DNA from: an uncultured Eubacteriales bacterium
Lineage (GTDB): Bacteria; Bacillota; Clostridia; Christensenellales; Borkfalkiaceae
NCBI GenBank assembly: GCA_902465495.1
Contig: CABQND010000006.1
Coordinates: 1 to 43,108, forward strand
DNA length: 43,108 nt
Direction: 5' to 3'
The notes under the pieces were generated by a model. That model had not been told where the DNA came from, searched no databases, and worked only from the letters and a program-made list of their open reading frames with translations. Shown here one piece after another: positions 23,122 to 31,197 of the stretch. A program made the translations under genes and the position numbers. Within the stretch, counting starts at the first letter, position 1; every line of letters begins with the position of its first letter.

Positions 23122-26100
23122 TGAGGATACAAATTTTCGGCTTTGCGTGGAAGTGTTCGATCTTGTTGAAGGCTTACAAGATGCGGTAATCGAAAGTGAG
23201 CAACGCCGTGAAGAAGCAAAAAAAGAACGTGAGCGAAAGAAGGTAGCTCGTCAGACATTTAATGAAGAAGGAGATTTACTCAATGAATGGCCGCAGTATT
23301 CGCAACTCTCATTATGGGACATTGCGGAAGGAATTTCTGAAAACAGAATTCCCGATGCAATATCAGATTCTGTTGATGACGGGCGGATTGTCCGCGCATC
23401 TGAAGAAAACAGAGAAAGCAGCACAGGCGCTCAAACGCCGATTGACAGCGGAGGTGCTTTCGGACAACTTGTCCTCGAATTACCTGAAGAATTTGCAGGA
23501 CAATCGGATGGCGGAAATGGAAATCGAGAGGACTATATTGGAGGAAATCGTGTACCAGCCGCTCGAAACTACCGACTGACAGAGGAAAACTTCCACTATG
23601 CAACGGGAGCAAAGACACGCTATCGTCAAAATATCGACGCCATAAAAGTAATGCTGCGCTTGCGCAGCGAAGGTAAACAGGCGAGCGACGAAGAAAAGGC
23701 AATTCTTTCCAAATACGTCGGGTGGGGCGGTCTTGCTTATGCGTTCGATCCGGAAAAACCCGAATGGGCAAAAGAATATGCGGAATTGAACGAACTTCTC
23801 GATCCCGAAGAATACCGCCTTGCAAAAGAGTCTGTTTTGTCAGCGCATTATACTCCGAAAACAATCATAGACGGAATTTACAGCGGATTAAGTCGAATGG
23901 GTTTTATAAAGGGCAAAATTCTTGAGCCTGCGATGGGTATAGGGAATTTTATCGGTTTATTGCCCGAAACATTCGATCCGAAAGAAACCTACGGCGTAGA
24001 GATAGACTCTTTGACAGGCAGCATTGCAAAACTTCTGTATCCGCAGACAAAAGTAAAGATTCAGGGATTTGAAGAAACAAACTTTGCAAACAATTCGTTT
24101 GATGCGGTAATAACCAACGTGCCGTTTGGTTCGTTCAAAGTATATGATAAGGAATACGACCGCCTCGGCTTTTACATTCATAACTACTTTCTTGCAAAAT
24201 CTTTGGATAAGATTCGTCCGGGCGGCATCATTGCGGCAATCACGACCAAAGGTACAATGGACAGGGCAGATACGTCCGTAAGACAGTACATAGCAAACAG
24301 AGCAAAACTTCTCGGCGCAATACGCTTGCCAAACATCGCCTTCAAGACAAGCGCGGGAACGGAAGTAACGGCAGATATTCTCTTTTTTCAAAAGAGAGAC
24401 AGGATTGTAGAAAAGGCAAAAGAAAGTTGGATAAATGTCGGCACGGATGAAAACGGGGTGCCGGTCAATCAATATTTTATTGAACACCCGGAAATGTTGC
24501 TCGGTACAATGGTGCAGCACAAGTCAATGTACGGCCGCGACGATGAGACTGAATTGCTGCCGGACGAACGCGAACTCGGACAGGCTATTGCTGAGGCCGT
24601 TACAAATCTGCCGGAGAACATTTACGACGCGAGTAAAGCGGTTCCCGTAGGAAAGACGGTGGCAGAGGCGGAAATAGAAATCGACGAGGAACATAAGGAC
24701 TTAAAAAATTTCTGCTATGTCTTTATCGGTGATACGTTGTACCAGCGAGAGGGAGACCGTTTGCGTGCGCGCGACATAGCGAAAACAAATGTAGAGCGCA
24801 TGCGCGCCCTGATCGGCCTGCGTGAACAGGTGCGCACCGTTTTGAATGTGCAGCTCGATAATTGTTCTGATGAGGTTTTGCGGCGGGAACAGTCTGTTTT
24901 GAACAGCAGATACGATTCTTTCGTTCGCAAATACGGTATCGTCAATTCGAGGACAAACAGAGGATTGTTCCGTGAAGATGCAGATTTTGCTTTGCTTATC
25001 TCCATTGAGGATGTGGATGAGAAATCGGGTACGGCAAAGAAAACGGATGTGTTTTCTAAACGCACGATTAAACCATATGAGAAAATTACCCACTGTGACA
25101 GCGCTTTGCAGGCCCTGTACGTTTGCAAAAGTGAAAAAGGACAAATTGATCTGAAATATATAGAACAACTGACGGGCAAAAGATATGATGAAATTGTTTC
25201 CGAACTTGAGGGGAAAATCTATCGGAATCCTGAAAAGAGTTTGTTGGATGAGGGCAATCCCTATCTTGGATGGGAAGATGCTTCTGTGTATTTATCGGGG
25301 AATGTCCGAAAAAAGTTAGAGGCAGCGGAACAGGCGGCGGAAACAGACGAACGGTATCAAAAAAATGTCGAGGCTTTACGCGAGGTGCAGCCGGCTCCTC
25401 TCACGGCAAATCAAATCAGTGCGCGTATCGGGGCAAACTGGATTGACGAAAAATATTATAAACAATTCATCTGTGAGTTGCTTGAGATCAACAGTTATCA
25501 GGCGGACAGCGTAACTGTCGGATATAGTGCCATTACGGGTGAATGGAGTGTCGGTCGCGATACATATTTGCGGTACAATTTGAACGCCAACTCAGTGTTC
25601 GGCACAAAACGCATGGATGCATTCGTATTGTTTGAGAGGTGTTTGAATTCACAGACACCTACTATTACAGATGAAGTAGAGGATGTGGACGGAAAGAAAA
25701 AGCGTGTCGTGAATAAGCAGGAAACGATAGCTGTCCGTGAACGGCAAAAGAAGTTGCAGACCGCTTTCAAAAAATGGATATTTGATGAACCGCATCGTCG
25801 TGAATATCTTGTCAGCAAATACAATCAGATATATAACACGACGGTCGTTCCGACGTTTGACGGCAGTTATCTGCAGTTTCCGGGAATGAATCCGGAGATA
25901 ACGCTCAAAGACTATCAGAAAGATGCAGTCGCTCGAATTTTGCAGGGTGGGAATACGCTTTTGCACCACGTTGTAGGGGCTGGAAAGACGTTTGAAATGG
26001 CTGCCGCTTGCATGAAAATGCGCGAAATAGGTATTGCGCAAAAGCCCATAATTGTCGTACCGAATCATCTTGTTGTGCAGTGGGCAAATGAGTTCAGAAC

Positions 26101-28387
26101 CTTGTACCCGACGGCAAACCTCTTAATGGCGACAAAAAAGGATATTGAAAAAACGAGCCGAAAGCGCTTTGTCGCAAAGGTTGCAACGGGGGATTGGGAT
26201 GCCGTTATTATTGCGATGTCAAGTTTTGAGAAAGTGCCTATTTCAAATGAGAGACAGAAAGAACGATTGTCAAGCGAAATCGAAGCCATTGAAACCGCTA
26301 TTGTGGATGCAAAAAGAGACCGAGGGGAACGTATTCGGGTAAAAGACTTGGAACGTACATTGAAGAATAAGCGAGCACAGCTTGAGAAACTTCTGAATGC
26401 AAACAAGAAAGATGATTTGTTGCAGTTTGAGCAGTTAGGCGTAGACGCTCTTTTTGTCGATGAGGCGCACAAGTACAAAAATAAGTTCATATTTACGAAG
26501 ATGAACAATGTGGCAGGTGTCAGCAGGGCAATGTCACAACGCGCGACAGATATGGACTTGAAATGTGAGTATATCGGAGAACTTCGCGGGGGAGACCGCG
26601 GCGTTACGTTTGCAACGGGAACACCTATCAGCAATTCGCTTGTTGAAATGTACACGATGCAGTCCTATCTGCAACGCAGAGAACTGAAGAATCTGAATCT
26701 GCACTTTTTTGATGCGTGGGCGTCTATGTTTACGGAGACTGTTACGGGCCTTGAACTTGCGCCGAGCGGACAGGGGTACAGAACACGAACGCGAGTGGCG
26801 AAGTTTACGAATTTACCGGAACTTCTTAAAATGTATCGCAGTTTTGCCGACGTTAAAACGGCAGATATGCTGAACCTTCCCGTACCGAACGCAAAAAAGC
26901 CATTGATAAAGTGCGAACCGTCCGAAGATATACTTCGCTTAAACGATGAAATCGTAGAGCGTTCAGAGCGGATTGCTGCGGGTTCTGTCAATCCTCGTAT
27001 CGACAATATGCTCTGTGTTACGCATGACGGTAAGATGATTGCTCTCGATCCGCGGTGCTATGATATGTCTATTCCGGATGATCCCGCAAATAAGGTAAAT
27101 CAATGCGTTGGGAATGTCTATAGGATATGGTCGGAGAGCAAGGACGAAAGAAGTACGCAAATTATCTTCTGTGATATGTCCGTGCCAAAAAAAGAATATG
27201 AGGATTACGATCCGCTGAAAGACTTTGACGTTTACAATGACATCAAGCGGAAACTTGTAACGCTTGGCGTTCCTGCGGGAGAAGTTGCGTATATTCACAG
27301 CGCAAAGACCGACCAGCAGAAACAGGATATGTTTGATAGGGTGCGCCGTGGTGAAATCCGCGTATTGATAGGTTCGACGGAAAAGTGTGGGGCCGGTACA
27401 AACATTCAAAACAAACTGATAGCGTTGCACCATCTCGATACGCCTTTCCGTCCGAGTGATTTGGAACAGCGCGAAGGACGTATCGTTCGGCAGGGCAATG
27501 AAAACGAAACAGTTTGGCTTTATACTTATGTAACGGAAAAGACGTTTGACTCATATTCTTATCAGATACTTGAAACGAAACAGCGGTTTATTTCGCAGAT
27601 AAATCATGGCGATTATACTGTACGCGAGGCAGAGGATATAGACGACACTACGTTGAACTATGCGCAGGTCAAGGCTATTACTTCCGGTAATCCGAAAATC
27701 ATGCGGAAAATGGAAATCGAACAAAGGCTCGGTCAGTTGAGTTCGCTGGAGAATGATTACAGGAATAATCGCTACCGGTATCAGGAAATTATCCTGCATA
27801 CACCGAAGCAACTTGAAGATTTTATTCGACGAAAAGAAAATTTGAAACAGGATATAGAATTGCGTGACGCTCATAAAGACGACCTGATTCAAATCGGGAA
27901 GCAAAAGTTTGCCGAACGTAAAGATGCAGGTGAATTGTTAGTTCGTGTCTTGAAGTCGCAGCAATATGTCGGGAAAACAATCGGTATGTTCCGCGGGTTC
28001 AGATTGGTGGCAATGGAAAACGGCCTTTATATGTCAAATGTAAAACTTGTCGGAGCAAACGAATATAAGGTTGGCATTGGTGACAGTGGAATAGGTGCAA
28101 TCACTCGATTGGAGAACGAAACGGACGGCTTTGAAAAGTCAATCAGTTCTACAGAAAAAGAAAGGGCGGATGAAGAGGCAAAACTTGAACAGGCAAAAAT
28201 AGAGGTGGAAAAGCCGTTTGAGTATGCAGAAGAAGTCGAAAGCCTGCAAGCAGAACTCTCGGCGATTGATGCCGAACTTGATTTGAACAAAGAAGAAGCT
28301 CCGATTGTGTTGGATAACGAGGCAGAGCCGGAAAAGGCGGAAATAGAGGTGTTGGACGAAACAGAGGAGGAAGTAGAAATTGTTTAA
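23075..28387 (+). CDS. giant SNF2-type helicase/DNA methylase of conjugative elements (1770 aa)
   Basis: A charged, probably flexible N-terminal region (1-175) leads into the conserved YRQNIDAIKVM/YVGWGGLAYAF segment. Then comes an N6-methylase-like domain: motif I LEPAMGIGNFIG at about residue 281, and NVPFG at about 347, the usual form of motif IV in this family. After a long middle part comes a superfamily-2 helicase: YQKDAVARIL, Walker A VVGAGKTF (about 966-973), DEAHKYKNK (about 1129), TFATGTPISNS (about 1173), and in the second lobe STEKCGAGTNIQ and QREGRIVRQGN (about 1465). A coiled, acidic C-terminus closes it. Such proteins are thought to remodel or modify element DNA, perhaps against host restriction. 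The start is uncertain (GTG 23075, or ATG 23090 or 23102) because the true N-terminus is probably in the preceding frame. Confidence 0.9.
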   Translation: MLLPEMLMKMWALPFDEDTNFRLCVEVFDLVEGLQDAVIESEQRREEAKKERERKKVARQTFNEEGDLLNEWPQYSQLSLWDIAEGISENRIPDAISDSVDDGRIVRASEENRESSTGAQTPIDSGGAFGQLVLELPEEFAGQSDGGNGNREDYIGGNRVPAARNYRLTEENFHYATGAKTRYRQNIDAIKVMLRLRSEGKQASDEEKAILSKYVGWGGLAYAFDPEKPEWAKEYAELNELLDPEEYRLAKESVLSAHYTPKTIIDGIYSGLSRMGFIKGKILEPAMGIGNFIGLLPETFDPKETYGVEIDSLTGSIAKLLYPQTKVKIQGFEETNFANNSFDAVITNVPFGSFKVYDKEYDRLGFYIHNYFLAKSLDKIRPGGIIAAITTKGTMDRADTSVRQYIANRAKLLGAIRLPNIAFKTSAGTEVTADILFFQKRDRIVEKAKESWINVGTDENGVPVNQYFIEHPEMLLGTMVQHKSMYGRDDETELLPDERELGQAIAEAVTNLPENIYDASKAVPVGKTVAEAEIEIDEEHKDLKNFCYVFIGDTLYQREGDRLRARDIAKTNVERMRALIGLREQVRTVLNVQLDNCSDEVLRREQSVLNSRYDSFVRKYGIVNSRTNRGLFREDADFALLISIEDVDEKSGTAKKTDVFSKRTIKPYEKITHCDSALQALYVCKSEKGQIDLKYIEQLTGKRYDEIVSELEGKIYRNPEKSLLDEGNPYLGWEDASVYLSGNVRKKLEAAEQAAETDERYQKNVEALREVQPAPLTANQISARIGANWIDEKYYKQFICELLEINSYQADSVTVGYSAITGEWSVGRDTYLRYNLNANSVFGTKRMDAFVLFERCLNSQTPTITDEVEDVDGKKKRVVNKQETIAVRERQKKLQTAFKKWIFDEPHRREYLVSKYNQIYNTTVVPTFDGSYLQFPGMNPEITLKDYQKDAVARILQGGNTLLHHVVGAGKTFEMAAACMKMREIGIAQKPIIVVPNHLVVQWANEFRTLYPTANLLMATKKDIEKTSRKRFVAKVATGDWDAVIIAMSSFEKVPISNERQKERLSSEIEAIETAIVDAKRDRGERIRVKDLERTLKNKRAQLEKLLNANKKDDLLQFEQLGVDALFVDEAHKYKNKFIFTKMNNVAGVSRAMSQRATDMDLKCEYIGELRGGDRGVTFATGTPISNSLVEMYTMQSYLQRRELKNLNLHFFDAWASMFTETVTGLELAPSGQGYRTRTRVAKFTNLPELLKMYRSFADVKTADMLNLPVPNAKKPLIKCEPSEDILRLNDEIVERSERIAAGSVNPRIDNMLCVTHDGKMIALDPRCYDMSIPDDPANKVNQCVGNVYRIWSESKDERSTQIIFCDMSVPKKEYEDYDPLKDFDVYNDIKRKLVTLGVPAGEVAYIHSAKTDQQKQDMFDRVRRGEIRVLIGSTEKCGAGTNIQNKLIALHHLDTPFRPSDLEQREGRIVRQGNENETVWLYTYVTEKTFDSYSYQILETKQRFISQINHGDYTVREAEDIDDTTLNYAQVKAITSGNPKIMRKMEIEQRLGQLSSLENDYRNNRYRYQEIILHTPKQLEDFIRRKENLKQDIELRDAHKDDLIQIGKQKFAERKDAGELLVRVLKSQQYVGKTIGMFRGFRLVAMENGLYMSNVKLVGANEYKVGIGDSGIGAITRLENETDGFEKSISSTEKERADEEAKLEQAKIEVEKPFEYAEEVESLQAELSAIDAELDLNKEEAPIVLDNEAEPEKAEIEVLDETEEEVEIV

Positions 28388-28406
28388 CGAGACAAGATAA
28401 AACTAA

Positions 28407-28426
28407 CGGTTGCCTTTCGGCAACCG
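28407..28426. terminator. hairpin between convergent genes
   Basis: A perfect 8-bp stem cggttgcc/ggcaaccg (28407-28414, 28419-28426) with a tttc loop, lying between the ends of the helicase gene and the second antisense ATPase gene. It has no T-run but is well placed to stop transcription from both sides. Confidence 0.5.
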
Positions 28427-28475
28427 CAGAAGAGTAGATGAGAAAATGATAGAAGTTAATTTTGCAAATAGTCAT

Positions 28476-29756
28476 TTAATCTTTCAGACAGCCGATCGGA
28501 ATGACAAACACACCGTCTGGACGCTTATATCCGTATTCTGTTCCTGTAATAACGATTTTCAGGTCGGGAAGTCGTAACGGGCACTGTTTTTCTTTTTGAT
28601 TGTATTGGTTGATGAGCCGTTCAATTTCAAGTAAATGTTTCGCACCGTCTTCAATCTGTTTTGCACCGAGTTTGAATTCGATAAGAGCATATCTGCCGTC
28701 GTTCAGGCGGAGAACCCCGTCGGCCTCCAAGCCATAACGGTCGCGGTAATAGCACATATCGCCATCGAAAGCAGACGAGTAGATTTTTAGATCGCGGATG
28801 CACAGAGATTCAAACAGAAAACCCAGCGTCTTGAAATCGGTATTAAAGTATTGCGGGGACAAACCTAAAGCCGCGACAGCGATGGAGGGATCGATTAGAT
28901 TGCGCTTTTTAGAGGAGCGAATTGCCGTTTTGGAGCGAATAGCGGGACACCAAGCGTCGATATCTTCTATGATATAGAGTTTTTCCAACGCTTGAATATA
29001 GTCGTGAAAAGTAGTTTGGCCTATATCAAAATTGCTCTTTACATCGCCCAAAATCGTATTAGTTTCTGCAAGCGTACAGAGATTGCGACTATAAGAACGT
29101 AAAATTTCCTGTGCCCAGCGTGGATTGCGTTTTGTATTGTCTATGTTACTGATGTCGGTAGAGTAGGTTTGTCTGTACAGGTCTTTGGCAACTTCCAATT
29201 TTGCGCGGTCAGTTTTGTTGGACAGACTGTGCGGCCAACCGCCGCGGCAAATGGCAAAAATGAGACCATCGATAGACAGTTTAGAAATGCAACCGTCAAA
29301 ATGTTCTGGATGATTGAAAAGTTCCGAAAGCGATACAGTCCCGTTGGACTCTTCGCTTTCATAGAGACTCATGGGATACATTTTTAGTTTGCTGATACGA
29401 AGTGTTCCCGTGTGAGGGGTATCTACCTCCTTTGAGGAAGAGCCCGTGAGGATATACAGCCCGTTTTCTCCGAGGTCATCTACAGATTTTCGGATGGCAC
29501 CCCACAGCTTCGGCGCATCCTGCCATTCATCAAAAAGGCGAGGCTTATCCCCGATAAGAAGTTTGGATGGCGCAGTTTCAGCGACGGCGAGCAGATTTTC
29601 TCGCTGTTCCTCATCTTGAAATTCAACAAAGCTCTTAGCTTTTTGTTTTGCAGACGTGGTTTTCCCGCAGCCTTTGGGCCCAACGATCAGAGCTGCACCG
29701 AATGCTTCCATTTTTAAGTCGAGTTCATCATCGATAATTCGCTTCTTATATTCCAT
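28476..29756 (-). CDS. AAA-family ATPase with DUF4143 domain (second copy)
   Basis: A 426-residue protein on the minus strand. Walker A is GPKGCGKTT (about residues 26-34), a degenerate Walker B is RLFDEWQDAP (about 73-82), and YILTGSSSKE follows (sensor region). The C-terminal half contains ILGDVKSNFDIGQTTFHDYI (winged-helix-like) and a nuclease-like signature LEADGVLRLNDGRYALIEFK (about 342-361). The layout equals that of the first antisense ATPase at 20659-21879, but the sequences are clearly different subfamilies, so this is not a recent duplication. It has its own promoter, with four 23-bp direct repeats just upstream. The role is unknown; a cargo defence or stability function is an inference. 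Confidence 0.85.
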   Translation of the reverse strand: MEYKKRIIDDELDLKMEAFGAALIVGPKGCGKTTSAKQKAKSFVEFQDEEQRENLLAVAETAPSKLLIGDKPRLFDEWQDAPKLWGAIRKSVDDLGENGLYILTGSSSKEVDTPHTGTLRISKLKMYPMSLYESEESNGTVSLSELFNHPEHFDGCISKLSIDGLIFAICRGGWPHSLSNKTDRAKLEVAKDLYRQTYSTDISNIDNTKRNPRWAQEILRSYSRNLCTLAETNTILGDVKSNFDIGQTTFHDYIQALEKLYIIEDIDAWCPAIRSKTAIRSSKKRNLIDPSIAVAALGLSPQYFNTDFKTLGFLFESLCIRDLKIYSSAFDGDMCYYRDRYGLEADGVLRLNDGRYALIEFKLGAKQIEDGAKHLLEIERLINQYNQKEKQCPLRLPDLKIVITGTEYGYKRPDGVFVIPIGCLKD

Positions 29757-29773
29757 ACCGTACCTCTATTGAT

Positions 29774-29801
29774 ATTATAGCAGCAAAAGTTAGGAATGTA
29801 A
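29774..29801 (-). promoter_or_regulatory. promoter of the second AAA/DUF4143 gene
   Basis: On the minus strand TTACAT (29801-29796), 16 bases, TATAAT (29779-29774). The -10 box is perfect and the -35 box weak, so activation through the adjacent iterons at 29810-29901 is possible. A GAGG ribosome site precedes the ATG at 29756. Confidence 0.65.
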
Positions 29802-29809
29802 AGAGAAAC

Positions 29810-29901
29810 GAAGAGATTTGCGACATTTTGACGAAGTAATTTGTGGCATTTTACCGAAGAGATTTGCGGTAATTTGTCGAAAGTATTTGCGCTGATTTCT
29901 T
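29810..29901. repeat. four tandem 23-bp iterons upstream of the second ATPase gene
   Basis: Four contiguous units of exactly 23 bp start at 29810, 29833, 29856 and 29879. The consensus on the plus strand is gaagagatttgcggcatttt followed by three variable bases; gaa, ttg and the central att are best kept. There is no spacer, so this is not a CRISPR array. The first unit ends nine bases upstream of the -35 box of the minus-strand ATPase. A spacing near two helical turns would put bound proteins on one face of the DNA. Confidence 0.75.
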
Positions 29902-30039
29902 TAGGTAACCTATGGTCGGGCAATACCGATTTCAGGGAAATAATGTAGGGATAATTGAAAATATAAATTGTATCGTTTTTGAAGGCACCTTTGAGACAAA
30001 AATTTTGGGACAAAAATATAAATTATAGGAGAGAAATCA

Positions 30040-30339
30040 ATGAGAAAAATAAAGATAGACCATCAGTATATTGCATATTTGCTTTTAGAGATGTTGTACA
30101 AAGAAGGAAAAGTCAACAAGGATACTTATGATGCGGTTATGGCGGAAAAAGAACGGTATTTGCGTATGGTGAAGGCCGGCGAAAATAATCCGTCAAAATA
30201 TAGGATATCGAAACCTTCTGAGATTTTTGATGAGCTTGATCTGAATATCGGTGCAATATCGGATTCGTTCGATGAAGCAGAAGATTTAGCTGATGTAGTG
30301 GAGGAACGGAGAACAAGTCGTGAAATCGAAGCGGCATAA
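30040..30339 (+). CDS. small SHOCT-like protein (99 aa)
   Basis: It starts at ATG 30040 with aggaga seven bases before. Residues 6-36 (IDHQYIAYLLLEMLYKEGKV, then NKDTYDAVMAEKERY) resemble the short helical SHOCT pattern (leucine-rich helix, G-x-I/V, then a YDAV/EYEK helix), which often occurs at protein ends and in small proteins of mobile elements. The rest is charged and ends in an acidic stretch (DSFDEAEDLADVVEERR). It lies between the ATPase gene and the recombinase module and may belong to the latter. Function unknown. Confidence 0.5.
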   Translation: MRKIKIDHQYIAYLLLEMLYKEGKVNKDTYDAVMAEKERYLRMVKAGENNPSKYRISKPSEIFDELDLNIGAISDSFDEAEDLADVVEERRTSREIEAA

Positions 30340-30370
30340 AAATTGTTAGGTTCAATATTGCTATATATTA

Positions 30371-30399
30371 TTGACAAGTACGCAAAGATGAGGTATAAT
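30371..30399 (+). promoter_or_regulatory. consensus promoter of the recombinase module
   Basis: TTGACA (30371-30376), 17 bases, TATAAT (30394-30399): a perfect vegetative promoter on the plus strand. The transcript would start near 30406, giving an untranslated leader of about 80 bases before the ATG at 30487. The leader contains cggctaac, and a related tggctaac occurs after the gene at about 30885. Confidence 0.85.
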
Positions 30400-30486
30400 A
30401 TCAGTACAATTTGAATAACAGTTCAATGATCGGCTAACTACAAAATCCGCTTGCTGTTAAATTCATGAGCATCATGGAGGCAGAAT

Positions 30487-30867
30487 ATGCAAGAACGTGC
30501 GATTTTGCTGTTGCGATCGGAGACGGGTAAACACGAGGACTTCGCGCAACAGCGTGAGGTCTTTTTTAATATGTATGGCAACAGGAATATTCAGATTGTT
30601 ATGACAATAAATTCCGTTGGCAAGAAATTATATGAACCAGAGGAAACGATAGGTTTGGGAACGATCCGACGCCACGCTGTATGGAAAGACTATGAAGTGC
30701 TGTTTGTTCCTTCAATCAATGCGTTTGGGAAAACTCCCGTTGAAATCACGGCAGAAATTGTGTTTTTGGAATCGAACGGGGTAAGGGTGTATTCGATAAG
30801 TGAGGGGATAATTTCTTCAAAGGATTTGCCGTTGCTGTTTAGAAAACAATTCAGAATTGTTAAATAG
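30487..30867 (+). CDS. serine-recombinase-like protein lacking catalytic residues (126 aa)
   Basis: The ribosome site tggagg precedes ATG 30487. The protein has only the size of a resolvase N-terminal domain. AILLLRSETGKHEDFAQQRE lines up with the strand and helix holding the nucleophile (TIVYYGRVSTEHEAQLSAL in the intact enzyme downstream), and YEVLFVPSINAFGKT then VFLESNGVRVYSISEG lines up with FDLIVTREVCRFARN and ELKKIGVEVYFVED. At the nucleophile position there is Glu12 (Ser11 is one residue early), and both arginines of the RFAR motif are replaced (NAFGK). It should therefore not cut DNA. It may act as a partner, regulator or directionality-type factor for the recombinase, or be a relic. 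It has a consensus promoter and is followed by a terminator. Confidence 0.65.
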   Translation: MQERAILLLRSETGKHEDFAQQREVFFNMYGNRNIQIVMTINSVGKKLYEPEETIGLGTIRRHAVWKDYEVLFVPSINAFGKTPVEITAEIVFLESNGVRVYSISEGIISSKDLPLLFRKQFRIVK

Positions 30868-30894
30868 AATAAATCATAATCCGTTGGCTAACAT

Positions 30895-30940
30895 GGAGGG
30901 TTTGATATGCGAAATGCAATCAGGCCCTCCTTTTTATTTT
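30895..30940 (+). terminator. terminator after the recombinase-like gene
   Basis: The stem ggaggg (30895-30900) pairs with ccctcc (30925-30930), with extra inner pairing (tgat/atca), followed by tttttattttt. It lies upstream of the SHOCT and recombinase genes, so those need read-through or another promoter. Confidence 0.75.
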
Positions 30941-30955
30941 TGAAGGAGGTTTTCG

Positions 30956-31147
30956 ATGGAACAGAACAATATGAAATGCACAGGAAACATTGGTGCAAAA
31001 CAGTGCGGCAGACTTATGCGGTATAGCATGCAGTTGATTATGTTGCAAAAATTATTGCGTTACAAGTTGTTGAGCGAAAGAGAGTATATCGCTGTTAAAG
31101 AAAGGCTGATGAAAGATTACGGGATTGTTTCTGATTTTACAGCTTAG
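30956..31147 (+). CDS. SHOCT-domain small protein upstream of recombinase
   Basis: A 63-residue protein with the ribosome site gaaggagg. After a polar N-terminus with two cysteines (CTGNIGAKQCG), residues 20-57 (MRYSMQLIMLQKLLRYKLLS, EREYIAVKERLMKDYGI) match the SHOCT-type pattern found in many small proteins immediately upstream of large serine recombinases in clostridial conjugative elements. Its role is unknown; an accessory or regulatory factor for recombination is plausible from position only. The recombinase gene starts 50 bases downstream, with no promoter seen between the two, so they are probably co-transcribed. Confidence 0.65.
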   Translation: MEQNNMKCTGNIGAKQCGRLMRYSMQLIMLQKLLRYKLLSEREYIAVKERLMKDYGIVSDFTA

Positions 31148-31197
31148 AAAACTTGACCGTATAAAATATAATAGCTGCATAGCAAAGGAGTAAGAAC

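Noticed and set aside
24117..24131. NVPFG taken as a mutated, inactive methylase motif IV
   Set aside because: This form is the usual one in the methylase/helicase proteins of conjugative elements, so it is not evidence of decay.
29810..29901. CRISPR array
   Set aside because: The 23-bp units are directly contiguous with no spacers, and no cas genes are present.
29714..30013. Minus-strand open frame of 99 codons across the iterons
   Set aside because: It overlaps the start of the ATPase gene and its promoter and has no ribosome site; the repeats explain its repetitive residues.
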